DNA of 64,000 nt from UBA7455 sp026713185. Lineage in GTDB: Bacteria; Pseudomonadota; Gammaproteobacteria; Pseudomonadales; Azotimanducaceae. The stretch is from positions 2,294,001-2,358,000 of the forward strand of contig OY762456.1 in NCBI GenBank assembly GCA_963665785.1, given 5' to 3'. Below are positions 43,710 to 52,650 of the stretch, piece by piece; the first letter of the stretch is position 1, and every line of letters starts with the position of its first letter. A program made the position numbers and the translations under genes. The notes under the pieces were generated by a model that searched no databases, had not been told where the DNA came from, and saw only the letters and a program-made list of their open reading frames with translations.

Positions 43710-43934
43710 ATGAATCCAGAACCTGCAATCAATCATTCACAACTGGCCATGCAGGCTGCCCGACGAATGCGACGGGTAAAGCATAAGCAGAAAAACAGCA
43801 GGGTGATTTGCCACCATCTGTCAAGGATGCTGATGGATGCAGAAGCCGGAGAACGCTCACATTCAGCAGAAATACTGCTGGCGCCGTTGCCAAGAGTGAT
43901 ACAAAAGGAAAAACAATTTTCTCTGGGGTTCTGA
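43710..43934 (+). CDS. Small basic hypothetical protein
   Basis: This 74-residue protein starts at the ATG at 43710, with GAGG eight bases upstream. It is arginine- and lysine-rich in its first half (AARRMRRVKHKQK), with two central histidines and one cysteine (VICHHLS), and has no membrane segment. I do not recognise a family. It follows clpB by 48 bases, so it may be in the heat-shock transcript. It is convergent with the cation transporter. Confidence 0.55.
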   Translation: MNPEPAINHSQLAMQAARRMRRVKHKQKNSRVICHHLSRMLMDAEAGERSHSAEILLAPLPRVIQKEKQFSLGF

Positions 43935-43944
43935 CAGCTTCAGG

Positions 43945-45111
43945 TTAACCCGGGTGAAACCAGACAGTGACCTGATTAAACCAGGGCAGGTTTTCTGCAG
44001 CCATATTAAGTTGATCCTGAAGTCCAGCCTGATGTTCAATGGCACTGTGTTCAATAAACAGTTCCACATCGATACCTTGATTCAGGTAATGGAGGTTGAT
44101 TTTGTTAATGTCTTCATTGCTGATGATGTGCCTCCATGCTTCCTTTAACTGATGTCTGACATCCTGTCGCAGGGGCGCCATCATGTTTGTCTGTTCGTGT
44201 TCCTCCATTTCCGCATCGTCTTCTGCATCTACATGTACGGTTATATCGGTAATATCGTGGAATTCATCCATTAAAAGCCGTGTTACCCATTCACCAATAT
44301 GGTGACCTTCCGAAACGCTGATCGCCGAGTCGACCTGGAGATGGATGTCCAGAAACACGGATTGTCCCATACGCCGGGTTCTGATGTGGTGTACGCCCAG
44401 TACACCCTCGGCACTTTCTATCTGCTTTCTGATCTGATTGACATAGGTTTCGGAAAGTGCGGTATCCACCAATTCTTCTACGCTTTTCCTGCTCAATCGC
44501 CAACCGATCAGCGCAATCATGAATGCAATACCGATAGCTGCGAACATTTCCAACCATGCATATCCGAGCAGTGCACCGCCGACACCAATCAGAACAATAA
44601 CCGAAGACAACGCATCGGACCGGTGATGCCAGGCGTTTGCAATTAAAAGTGAAGAGTGTGTCTTCTCTCCCTGTTTCCGGGTGATGAAATACAGCAATTC
44701 TTTGGTAACAATCGACACCAGTGCAGCCATCAGGGCTGGCCAGGTGGGCAGGGATACCGATTCGATATCCAGTAGACGATCAACGCTGTCCCATATGAGC
44801 AGACCTGCCACGCCAAGCAGCATCACGCCAAGTATAAACGTACCGAAAGTCTCGAATCTGGCATGGCCGTATGGGTGTTCCAAATCAGGTTCTTCCACAC
44901 CTATCCGGTTGAAGAACCAGACCATGATGTCTGTCCCCAGATCGGAGAAGGAGTGTATCCCATCCGCAATCAGGGCATGAGAATTAGCGTATATTCCCAC
45001 TATAACTTTGCCCATACCCAGGGCAAAATCCACCACCCCGCTCCAGATCAGCAGTTGATGAGTTTTCCGTTGACTCTTTTCCCGGTCAGTTCTGACTGGT
45101 CCCATGAGCAT
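43945..45111 (-). CDS. Cation diffusion facilitator family transporter
   Basis: This protein of about 388 residues from the ATG at 45111 has an alternative start at 45219 that would add 36 residues of poor support. Six membrane helices carry the CDF metal residues in LIADGIHSFSDLGTD and WHHRSDALSS. A C-terminal cytoplasmic domain (GVHHIRTRRMGQSVFLDIHLQVD) follows, then an extra 80-residue acidic, histidine-containing extension (HVDAEDDAEMEEHEQ). It exports divalent metals such as Zn or Fe by proton exchange. The extension is longer than in FieF. It is monocistronic. Confidence 0.88.
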   Translation of the reverse strand: MLMGPVRTDREKSQRKTHQLLIWSGVVDFALGMGKVIVGIYANSHALIADGIHSFSDLGTDIMVWFFNRIGVEEPDLEHPYGHARFETFGTFILGVMLLGVAGLLIWDSVDRLLDIESVSLPTWPALMAALVSIVTKELLYFITRKQGEKTHSSLLIANAWHHRSDALSSVIVLIGVGGALLGYAWLEMFAAIGIAFMIALIGWRLSRKSVEELVDTALSETYVNQIRKQIESAEGVLGVHHIRTRRMGQSVFLDIHLQVDSAISVSEGHHIGEWVTRLLMDEFHDITDITVHVDAEDDAEMEEHEQTNMMAPLRQDVRHQLKEAWRHIISNEDINKINLHYLNQGIDVELFIEHSAIEHQAGLQDQLNMAAENLPWFNQVTVWFHPG

Positions 45112-45373
45112 CACTTTCCCAAAATTTCCTGTTACCGGGAGAGCCTTCAGCGGGCCAAAAACTCGCCCTGCCGCTGTTGCGGTGCAAACAGGCCGGCTTA
45201 CCTGGATTTTTTTCGGCATGTTAGATGAGAGAGTATCAGGAACTCGTGATCAGTACTAATGACTACAGAAACAGTGAAGGCGATTTACACGTGAATTGGG
45301 ATGATTATCAGATGCATGAGATAATGAACACTATTCAGTTAACACAGCTAATAGACAATTGTCTGAGGAATTG

Positions 45374-46492
45374 ATGGATTATCTCCATACATGTGTCATT
45401 GGAGGGGGTGTTGTCGGACTCGCAATTGCACGCAGTCTGGCACAATCCGGAAAAGATGTAATGGTGCTGGACCGTGACCTGAAATATGGTCAGGGGATCA
45501 GTAGCCGGAACAGCGAAGTGATTCACGCAGGTATTTACTATCCGCGCGATTCATTGAAAGCCAGCCTGTGTGTCCGTGGCAAGGCGCTTCTTTACGAGTA
45601 TTGCAGTGCACACAACGTGGCATTCAGACGCTGCGGCAAACTGATTGTTGCAACGGAGCAGGCAGAGGAAGAACAGTTGGATAGAATTATGAAGCAGGGC
45701 ATGATCAATGGCGTCGATGATCTGGAATACTGGTCTCAGGAGAAAATCAAGTCCGAAGAACCTGATGTCAGGGCTACTCTGGCGTTGCTGTCACCCTCCA
45801 CCGGTGTTATCAGCAGTCACGATTTGATGACCGCGTATCTCGCCGACCTGGAAACCGCTGGTGGCATGTTTATCGGTGGCGCCCGGGTCAAAGCCATTGA
45901 GATAAAGGATGATGGCTATAGGGTTCACTGTGAAATAGATGATGGTACCTATGATTTTTGTTGTACGGTTCTGGTAAATTCAGCAGGTCTGGGAGCTCAG
46001 CAAATCTCCCATGCCATAGATGGATCGGATCATTCGCTGATACCACCACTGTATTATGTCAAAGGCAGCTACTTCACGATGTCGGGCAAGCCGCCTTTCA
46101 ATCGGTTGATCTATCCTGTACCCGAAAAATCCGGCGCGGGATTGGGTGTTCATGCGACGATTGATCTGGCTGGCCAGGTTAAATTCGGTCCGGATGTTGA
46201 ATATATCAAAGCCGAAGATTACACGGTTTCAGAAGACAGACTGGATGCATTTTATGAAGCTGTTCGACGCTACTTTCCGGGATTGGGGGATGGACAGTTG
46301 ACACCCGGTTACGTGGGCATTCGTCCCAAGTTGCAGGGACCAGGCGACAGTGTAAAAGACTATGTTATTCAAACACCCGATGAACATGGACTGCCAGGGA
46401 TGGTACACCTGTATGGTATAGAATCGCCTGGATTGACTTCATCTCTGGCAATAGCGGAATATGTAACTAATTCCCTTGCGGATTTCTACTGA
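45374..46492 (+). CDS. L-2-hydroxyglutarate oxidase-like FAD-dependent oxidoreductase
   Basis: This 372-residue flavoprotein starts at the ATG at 45374 behind GAGGAA. The dinucleotide fold is CVIGGGVVGLAIARSLAQSG with an acidic residue at the end of strand 2. The segment SSRNSEVIHAGIYYP is typical of the LhgO/DAO family, and the C-terminal GIESPGLTSSLAIAEYV closes the FAD site. Members oxidise 2-hydroxy acids (L-2-hydroxyglutarate) to oxo acids. A MaoC-type hydratase gene follows after ten bases. The substrate could therefore be another hydroxy acid processed with it. Confidence 0.82.
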   Translation: MDYLHTCVIGGGVVGLAIARSLAQSGKDVMVLDRDLKYGQGISSRNSEVIHAGIYYPRDSLKASLCVRGKALLYEYCSAHNVAFRRCGKLIVATEQAEEEQLDRIMKQGMINGVDDLEYWSQEKIKSEEPDVRATLALLSPSTGVISSHDLMTAYLADLETAGGMFIGGARVKAIEIKDDGYRVHCEIDDGTYDFCCTVLVNSAGLGAQQISHAIDGSDHSLIPPLYYVKGSYFTMSGKPPFNRLIYPVPEKSGAGLGVHATIDLAGQVKFGPDVEYIKAEDYTVSEDRLDAFYEAVRRYFPGLGDGQLTPGYVGIRPKLQGPGDSVKDYVIQTPDEHGLPGMVHLYGIESPGLTSSLAIAEYVTNSLADFY

Positions 46493-46502
46493 GAATAAAC
46501 AG

Positions 46503-47534
46503 ATGATTTCTCCCCCCTGGTTCGAAGATTTCAATGTAGGGGATGACTTCAGTAACGTCCCCTCGGTTACACTTACTGAAGGTTATGCTGCCTTGCATCA
46601 GTCAATGTTTGCGGACAGATTGAGGTTGCCGCTGGACAAACCGCTATCTTTCGCCGTCACTGGTCGGCATGCATTTCTCGCCAATACATCCCTGGTAGGT
46701 AATATGGCCATTGGGCAGAGTACTGTCCCGTCGCAGCGCGTTATCGGGAATTTGTTTTATCGGGGGATGGTATTCAGAAAACCGGTATTTATCGGTGATA
46801 CGTTGACCACACAAACCAGGTTAATCGCGTTACGTCAGAACCGGATCAGGGAAGGACGTGCTGCTACCGGTATGATCGTCCTGGAGATACATGTACACAA
46901 TCAACATGATGAAACGGTTATGCACTTCTGGCGGTGCCCCATGATTCCCTGCCGAGACCCGGATGCAGATACCGGCAGGAACGATAGTTTAGATACAATC
47001 CCGGAAACAATTGCAGATGACGATCTGGCTAATGCTGTACCGGATTGGGATTACCCTGCCTATGTGGGCCGGGTTCCCGGTTGTCACTATGAGGACTACC
47101 ACGCTGGCAGCAGTTTTATTGTCGAAGCCAGGGATACGATAACCTCCGCGCCGGAACTCGCACGGTTGACACTCAATCTCGCAATGCCGCACACCGATGC
47201 CGGTCGCAGCGTATATGGCAAGCGTCTTGTATATGGAGGGCACACGATTTCCATGGCTGCAGCGCAACTGTCACGTGCAATTCCAAATCTGATGAGTATT
47301 TTGGCGTGGTATCGATGCGATCATTCCGCACCGGTTTTCGAAGGGGATATTCTTGACTCCGTGGTAACGATAGATGACAGACTGGACCTGGGTTCTGCGG
47401 GAATACTGAAACTGCACGTAGAGGTCCATGCCCACAGAGGTGAGGAAGCACCTGAACCCGGTGAGCATATCAAGGTGCTTGACTGGCAGCTGGCCGGGTT
47501 GATGGCCAAACGTTCTTCGCAATATTCAAAATAA
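46503..47534 (+). CDS. MaoC-family double-hotdog hydratase (mesaconyl-CoA hydratase-like)
   Basis: This 343-residue protein starts at the ATG at 46503. It contains two hotdog domains: WFEDFNVGDDF and GNLFYRGMVFRKPVFIGDTL in the first half, and GCHYEDYHAGSSFIVEARDTITSAPELARLTLNLAMPHTDA in the second. This layout matches bacterial beta-methylmalyl/mesaconyl-CoA hydratases and similar enoyl-acid hydratases. The catalytic Asp/His of MaoC enzymes is likely in the NMAMPHTD-type stretch. It probably forms a two-gene operon with the upstream 2-hydroxy acid oxidase. Confidence 0.78.
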   Translation: MISPPWFEDFNVGDDFSNVPSVTLTEGYAALHQSMFADRLRLPLDKPLSFAVTGRHAFLANTSLVGNMAIGQSTVPSQRVIGNLFYRGMVFRKPVFIGDTLTTQTRLIALRQNRIREGRAATGMIVLEIHVHNQHDETVMHFWRCPMIPCRDPDADTGRNDSLDTIPETIADDDLANAVPDWDYPAYVGRVPGCHYEDYHAGSSFIVEARDTITSAPELARLTLNLAMPHTDAGRSVYGKRLVYGGHTISMAAAQLSRAIPNLMSILAWYRCDHSAPVFEGDILDSVVTIDDRLDLGSAGILKLHVEVHAHRGEEAPEPGEHIKVLDWQLAGLMAKRSSQYSK

Positions 47535-47648
47535 TCAGAATCCCTTGATTTTACTGGTATTTTCAAGAAGTGAAAAAGCCTTGAAACATCGTTAACAGCG
47601 GGATTTATGATAGAGTAGGAATCATCTGGTTACGGAGGTCCTGATCGA

Positions 47649-48302
47649 GTGTTTGAAATTGTGTATGCCGGTGGCTGGCTGATGATTCCAATCATCCTGT
47701 GTTCTATTATTACCGCTGCTATCTGTGCGGAAAGATTCTGGACATTGCGCCCACGGCAAATAGCACCCCGTAACCTGACTGAACAGGTCTGGCACTGGAT
47801 CAGAAACGACGAACTGGATGCTGACAGATTGCGAACATTACGCGGTGGTTCTCCTCTTGGGCAGATCCTGGCGGCAGGTATTTCCAATCGTCAACTCGGT
47901 CGTGATTTGATGAAAGAGCGAATAGAGGAAGTGGCTGATCATATCGTCCATGAACTTGAGAGATATCTGAATACACTGGGTACTGTAGCATCAATTACAC
48001 CGTTGCTTGGATTGCTGGGAACGGTCATTGGAATGATCAAGGTGTTCAGCGAAATCAAACTGGGAGGTATCGGCAATGCGGCCGCTCTCGCGGGTGGTAT
48101 CGCAGAAGCTCTGATTACAACTGCAGCAGGTCTCACCGTCGCCATACCCAGTCTGTTTTTTTATCGCTTCTTCCATAGAAGGGTGGACGAACTGGTGGAG
48201 CAGATGGAGCAGGAAGCGATTAAACTGGTGCAGGTATTGAACAGTAATCGCGCGAACCAGCCAGAAGAAGAATCTGTAGATTCCAGGGTATTCAGACAGT
48301 GA
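47649..48302 (+). CDS. exbB: ExbB/TolQ-type proton channel protein
   Basis: This 217-residue membrane protein has a GTG start with GGAGGT nine bases upstream. Helix 1 is WLMIPIILCSIITAAICAERF. Helices 2 and 3 carry the conserved VASITPLLGLLGTVIGMIKVF and GGIAEALITTAAGLTVAIPSLFFYRFF of the MotA/TolQ/ExbB family. With the next gene it uses proton motive force to energise TonB, or it has a related envelope role. It sits upstream of lpxK as in Pseudomonas (PA2983 position). Confidence 0.9.
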   Translation: MFEIVYAGGWLMIPIILCSIITAAICAERFWTLRPRQIAPRNLTEQVWHWIRNDELDADRLRTLRGGSPLGQILAAGISNRQLGRDLMKERIEEVADHIVHELERYLNTLGTVASITPLLGLLGTVIGMIKVFSEIKLGGIGNAAALAGGIAEALITTAAGLTVAIPSLFFYRFFHRRVDELVEQMEQEAIKLVQVLNSNRANQPEEESVDSRVFRQ

Positions 48303-48718
48303 AATTCACTCACAGCATCAAGACCGAAGCGGAAATCAATTTGACGCCGTTGATTGACGTTGTTTTCCTGTTGTTGATTTTCTTCATGGTTTCCACCACT
48401 TTTATTGGAGAGTCGCATCTGTCCATTGATTTGCCGGAAGCCAGTAGTGAAGACGTCAACATTGCCAGGGATCAGATCGAAGTATCCATTACCCGTCAGG
48501 GAGATTTTGCTGTCAATGGTACAGCACTCATAGACGCCAGCCTTGAGTCTCTGAAGGTCGCACTGCAGCAGGCAAGTAATGGTGACAACTCGATACCGTT
48601 GAATATTATCGCGGACGCGGCAACACCACACCAGTCTGTTGTAATGGCAATGGATGCAGCGGGTCAATCAGGATTTGCCCACCTCAGTATCGCCACCAGA
48701 CTTGGCGAGGAGAAGTAA
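48299..48718 (+). CDS. exbD: ExbD/TolR-type biopolymer transport protein
   Basis: This 139-residue protein has a GTG start overlapping the exbB stop (GTGA). A single membrane helix near residues 15-35 (LTPLIDVVFLLLIFFMVSTTF) contains the conserved aspartate of ExbD/TolR. The rest is a periplasmic domain. It forms the ExbBD motor with the upstream protein. Confidence 0.9.
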   Translation: MKFTHSIKTEAEINLTPLIDVVFLLLIFFMVSTTFIGESHLSIDLPEASSEDVNIARDQIEVSITRQGDFAVNGTALIDASLESLKVALQQASNGDNSIPLNIIADAATPHQSVVMAMDAAGQSGFAHLSIATRLGEEK

Positions 48719-48723
48719 ATCCA

Positions 48724-51621
48724 ATGCTCAAACGAGATTCTGACACCAGGATTTACGCAAGATTATTATCCTATGTTATACCGTACAAGTTCGTGTTCCT
48801 CCTGGGTACTGTCGGTTTTTTTCTGTACTCGATATCCAATGTGGCTTTTGTGTCTCTGATCGGTTATATCGTAGATTCACTGGGAGGCAAGAGTCCACTT
48901 CAATCCGAACAGACAGAGGTGCTCATCAAACTGTTTGGTGAATCGGATTCGCTGGATCGAACACTGATACCAATAGCCATGGTGGCGATTGCTTTCTCTC
49001 GGGGTGTTGGTACATTTATCGGGAATTACTGTATTTCACGCGTCTCCACTAATCTGGTTCATGTCCTGCGATGTGAATTGTTCGCTCAGTTGACTACATT
49101 ACCCAGTAGATTCTTCGACAAAAGCAGGTCAGGGGACCTTATTGCAAAGCCTACCTTTCACGTCAATCAGGTGACAGGAGCCGCCACGGATGCTGTCCGT
49201 GTCATCATCCGGGAAGGATTTGTTGTCGTTGGTTATCTTGCGGCGCTCATCTATCTGAACTGGATGCTGGCACTGATTTTTTTCATTGTGACACCGGTCA
49301 TTACGGCAATGGTGATCTATGCCGGGAAAAGGTTCAGGAGAATCAGTGAGAGAATTCAGGGGTCAATGGGTGACGTTACCCATGTGGCATCCGAAGCTAT
49401 TCAGGGGTACCGGGTTGTTCGCACTTTTGGGGGTGAGGAATACGAGCGAAAACGATTCAACAGGGTCAGTCGTGACAACCGGATCCAGTCTATGAAAATG
49501 GTTGTGACCGCGTCCGTCGCGACCCCGGTGACACAGTTGCTGATAGCTGTTGCCCTGGCCGGTCTTGTATGGTTGTTACTGGACCCGATAATCCTCTCGG
49601 ATATGACAACCGGGGATGTTGTGATGTTTATCACACTCAGCGGCATGTTGGCAAAACCGATTCGTCAATTATCTGAAGTCAATGCCACGGTTCAAAAAGG
49701 GCTTGCAGCAGCGGCAGATATTTTCGACCTGTTCGATCAGGAAGTGGAACAGGACACGGGTACCGAAGTGTTGTCCACTGTACAGGGTAATGTTGTATTC
49801 GACAGGGTTTCATTCAGATATGGTGAAGACTATCCCCCTGTACTGCAGGATCTGAGTTTTGAAGTAGCATCCGGTGAGACTATTGCGCTTGTCGGAAGGT
49901 CCGGCGGTGGCAAGAGTACCCTGGTCAGTCTGATTCCAAGATTCTATGATCCATCGAGTGGCTCAATCCTTGTTGATGGCAAACCAATCTCCCAACTGAC
50001 ACTGGGCAACGTACGCAGTCACATAGCGCTGGTACCCCAGGAAGTTATCCTGTTCAATGATACGGTTGCCAACAACATCGCTTATGGCTCGTTAAAGGGA
50101 GCAAGCCGTGCTGAAATAGAAAGTGCCGCAAAAAAAGCCTATGCCTGGGACTTCATTTCTAAAATGGAGCATGGACTGGACACTGTCGTTGGTGATGATG
50201 GTGTACTGTTGTCAGGAGGACAGCGGCAGCGCATAGCAATCGCACGTGCTTTCCTCAAGGACGCCCCGATTCTGATCATGGATGAAGCTACGTCTGCACT
50301 GGATTCGGTGTCAGAACGCTATATTCAATCGGCCCTTGAAGAGGTTGTAAAAGGACGTACAACGTTCCTCATCGCTCACCGCATATCCACCATTGAGAAT
50401 GCAGACAGGATTCTTGTTCTGGATGAAGGCAGGATTGTTGAAACAGGAACTCATGCCGAGTTGATCGCCAGAGACGGGCCATATAAAAATTTTCACAGCG
50501 ACAGAGAGGACAATAATGCCAGTCCACCGGCAAAGGTTGTTGATATGCCAACAATGCCGACACACTATCGTGGGGAGGGCAGGGGATGGGACTTCCATCC
50601 ACTGGTAAAAGCCTGGTATAACAATGCAACCTGGTTGAATCTGCTTAGTCCATTCAGCTTCCTGTTCCGATTGATAAGCGGGCTCAGGCGTTGGCGGATT
50701 GTGAAACATCAGCGTCGATGGCAGCCACCCGTACCCGTTATTGTAGTGGGTAATATAAGCGTCGGCGGTACGGGGAAATCACCACTGGTGGTCTGGTTGG
50801 TCGAACAACTGGCACGCAGGGGATTCCATCCTGGTGTGGTAAGCCGGGGATACGGTGGTGGTGGCGCGGAATATCCATTGGAAGTGACATCAATGACGAA
50901 CCCGGAGGATTCCGGTGATGAGGCACTGATGATTGCCCGTCGTACAGAACATCCGGTAGTGGTGGACCCGGATAGAGTCTCGGCAGTGGAGTATCTATTA
51001 AAGAGCCATGGATGCGATGTAGTAATTGCCGATGACGGTATGCAGCATTACCGGTTGCACAGGGATGTGGAAATAGCAGTTGTCGACGGCAGGAAAGGGT
51101 TGGGAAATGGTAAATGTCTGCCGGAAGGACCTTTACGGGAGCCGCCAGAGCGGCTTGCAGAAGTTGATTTTGTGATCGCAAATGGGTCTCCTGTGAAACC
51201 TTTACCCTGTCAGAATCAGGTCATGACGCTGGCTGCAACAGATATTGTAAACCTGATTACCGAAGAACGGTTATCACCCGAAGATCCCATTGCTCCGCTG
51301 GTTCATGCCGTTGCCGGCATAGCCGACCCCAGGCGATTTTTCAATACTCTGCAGAATCTTGGGTACGAGGTGATTGAACATCCATTTGCGGATCACTATC
51401 GGTTTCAACTGGCGGACCTGGCCTTCGGAGATTCCATTCCGATTATCATGACCGAAAAGGACGCGGCAAAGTGTCGTGAATTGAATCTTGAAATAATCCA
51501 TAATTCTTTCTGGTATCTTGAGATCACCGCCGGATTACCCGAAAACTTCCTGGATGCAGTGATTAACCGTATGGGTCAACGTACTCAAGACCGTATAAAT
51601 CAACTGGAGAGGTATGAGTGA
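48724..51621 (+). CDS. MsbA-LpxK fusion: lipid A flippase joined to tetraacyldisaccharide 4'-kinase
   Basis: This is one uninterrupted 965-codon frame. Residues 1-595 are a complete MsbA half-transporter with six helices, Walker A GRSGGGKST (near 390), LSGGQRQR (near 497) and LIMDEATSALD. After a linker of about 35 residues, residues about 630-960 are a complete LpxK: LSPFSFLFRLISGLRR, P-loop VVGNISVGGTGKSP (near 680), SRGYGGG and DDGMQHYRLHRD. In most relatives these are two adjacent genes. An internal in-frame ATG at 50545 has AAAGG nearby, so a separate LpxK might also be made by internal initiation. It phosphorylates and flips lipid A at the inner membrane. Confidence 0.9.
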   Translation: MLKRDSDTRIYARLLSYVIPYKFVFLLGTVGFFLYSISNVAFVSLIGYIVDSLGGKSPLQSEQTEVLIKLFGESDSLDRTLIPIAMVAIAFSRGVGTFIGNYCISRVSTNLVHVLRCELFAQLTTLPSRFFDKSRSGDLIAKPTFHVNQVTGAATDAVRVIIREGFVVVGYLAALIYLNWMLALIFFIVTPVITAMVIYAGKRFRRISERIQGSMGDVTHVASEAIQGYRVVRTFGGEEYERKRFNRVSRDNRIQSMKMVVTASVATPVTQLLIAVALAGLVWLLLDPIILSDMTTGDVVMFITLSGMLAKPIRQLSEVNATVQKGLAAAADIFDLFDQEVEQDTGTEVLSTVQGNVVFDRVSFRYGEDYPPVLQDLSFEVASGETIALVGRSGGGKSTLVSLIPRFYDPSSGSILVDGKPISQLTLGNVRSHIALVPQEVILFNDTVANNIAYGSLKGASRAEIESAAKKAYAWDFISKMEHGLDTVVGDDGVLLSGGQRQRIAIARAFLKDAPILIMDEATSALDSVSERYIQSALEEVVKGRTTFLIAHRISTIENADRILVLDEGRIVETGTHAELIARDGPYKNFHSDREDNNASPPAKVVDMPTMPTHYRGEGRGWDFHPLVKAWYNNATWLNLLSPFSFLFRLISGLRRWRIVKHQRRWQPPVPVIVVGNISVGGTGKSPLVVWLVEQLARRGFHPGVVSRGYGGGGAEYPLEVTSMTNPEDSGDEALMIARRTEHPVVVDPDRVSAVEYLLKSHGCDVVIADDGMQHYRLHRDVEIAVVDGRKGLGNGKCLPEGPLREPPERLAEVDFVIANGSPVKPLPCQNQVMTLAATDIVNLITEERLSPEDPIAPLVHAVAGIADPRRFFNTLQNLGYEVIEHPFADHYRFQLADLAFGDSIPIIMTEKDAAKCRELNLEIIHNSFWYLEITAGLPENFLDAVINRMGQRTQDRINQLERYE

Positions 51622-51803
51622 TGTCCATAGACTCAAAACTACTCAGCATACTGGTTTGTCCCGTGTGCAAAAGCGAACTGGAATACCGGCGAGAAGCAGA
51701 AGAACTGGTATGCACAGTTGAAAGACTCGCCTTTCCGATCAGGGATGATATCCCGGTATTGCTGCAATCGGAGGCAAGACAATTGACCGAAGAAGAGCTA
51801 TGA
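51621..51803 (+). CDS. Trm112/YcaR-family small zinc-finger-like protein
   Basis: This 60-residue protein has CPVCKSELEYRREAEELVC and the FPIRDDIPVLL end of the UPF0434/Trm112 family. Only three cysteines are present (CPVC and a third in ELVC), and the usual start LLEILVCPVCK is kept. It lies between lpxK and kdsB, as in most gammaproteobacteria. The start is the ATG at 51621, overlapping the previous stop, with GAGAGGT upstream. Confidence 0.88.
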   Translation: MSIDSKLLSILVCPVCKSELEYRREAEELVCTVERLAFPIRDDIPVLLQSEARQLTEEEL

Positions 51804-51830
51804 CGATGGATCCCTTCTTCAGGACTTTCC

Positions 51831-52583
51831 GTGGGCTTTAATGTCATCATTCCGGCCCGTTTTGCATCACAACGATTGCCGGGGAAACCACTACTGGACA
51901 TTGTCGGTAAATCAATGGTGCAACGGGTCTATGAACAGGCTTTAAAGAGCCTTGCCAATGATGTCGTCGTCGCAGTGGACGATCATCGTGTTTATGATGC
52001 AGTAGTGGGTTTTGGTGGTAATGTATGCATGACTTCACAGGACCACCCATCGGGTACCGACCGGATTCAGGAAGTGGCGTCAATTTTCGGATATGAAGAC
52101 AATCAGATAGTGGTCAACATTCAGGGTGATGAACCACTAATACCACCCGAAGTCATCAATCAGGTGGCTGCCAATCTTGAATTACATCAGGTTCAGGTGG
52201 CTACTCTGTCTGAACCGATCGAGTGTCTGGAGGATTTTGTGAATCCGAATATTGTCAAGGCAGTCACGGGGGAAGACGAGTGTGCTCTGTACTTCAGTCG
52301 GGCGCCAGTACCCTGGCCAAGAGACAGTAAGGCCAGGACATTACCAACGGGGATTCGAGCGCAGAAACACTTGGGAATATATGCATACCGGGTTTCTTTT
52401 CTGAACCGGTATGTAACCTGGAGCCCTGCTGCAATCGAAGAGGTTGAAAAACTGGAGCAGCTTCGTATTCTGATTCATGGTGTCAGAATCCATACCGGCC
52501 AAAGTTGCATGCCAATCCCCCCGGGAGTAGATACAGTGCAGGACCTGCAACGAGTTATTGAATTTGTTGAACAGGACGGATGA
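51831..52583 (+). CDS. kdsB: 3-deoxy-manno-octulosonate cytidylyltransferase
   Basis: This 250-residue enzyme has a GTG start. The nucleotidyltransferase motif IIPARFASQRLPGKPLLDI opens the protein, followed by TSQDHPSGTDRIQEV, VVNIQGDEPLIPPEVI and YFSRAPVPWPRD, all typical of KdsB. It activates Kdo with CTP for LPS inner-core synthesis, downstream of lpxK in the same cluster. Confidence 0.95.
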   Translation: MGFNVIIPARFASQRLPGKPLLDIVGKSMVQRVYEQALKSLANDVVVAVDDHRVYDAVVGFGGNVCMTSQDHPSGTDRIQEVASIFGYEDNQIVVNIQGDEPLIPPEVINQVAANLELHQVQVATLSEPIECLEDFVNPNIVKAVTGEDECALYFSRAPVPWPRDSKARTLPTGIRAQKHLGIYAYRVSFLNRYVTWSPAAIEEVEKLEQLRILIHGVRIHTGQSCMPIPPGVDTVQDLQRVIEFVEQDG

Positions 52584-52650
52584 TGATATGCGCGAAATTG
52601 CCGACATTGCCTCTCACAGGGTAGCGGGCATGACAACCAAAGAGAAATAA

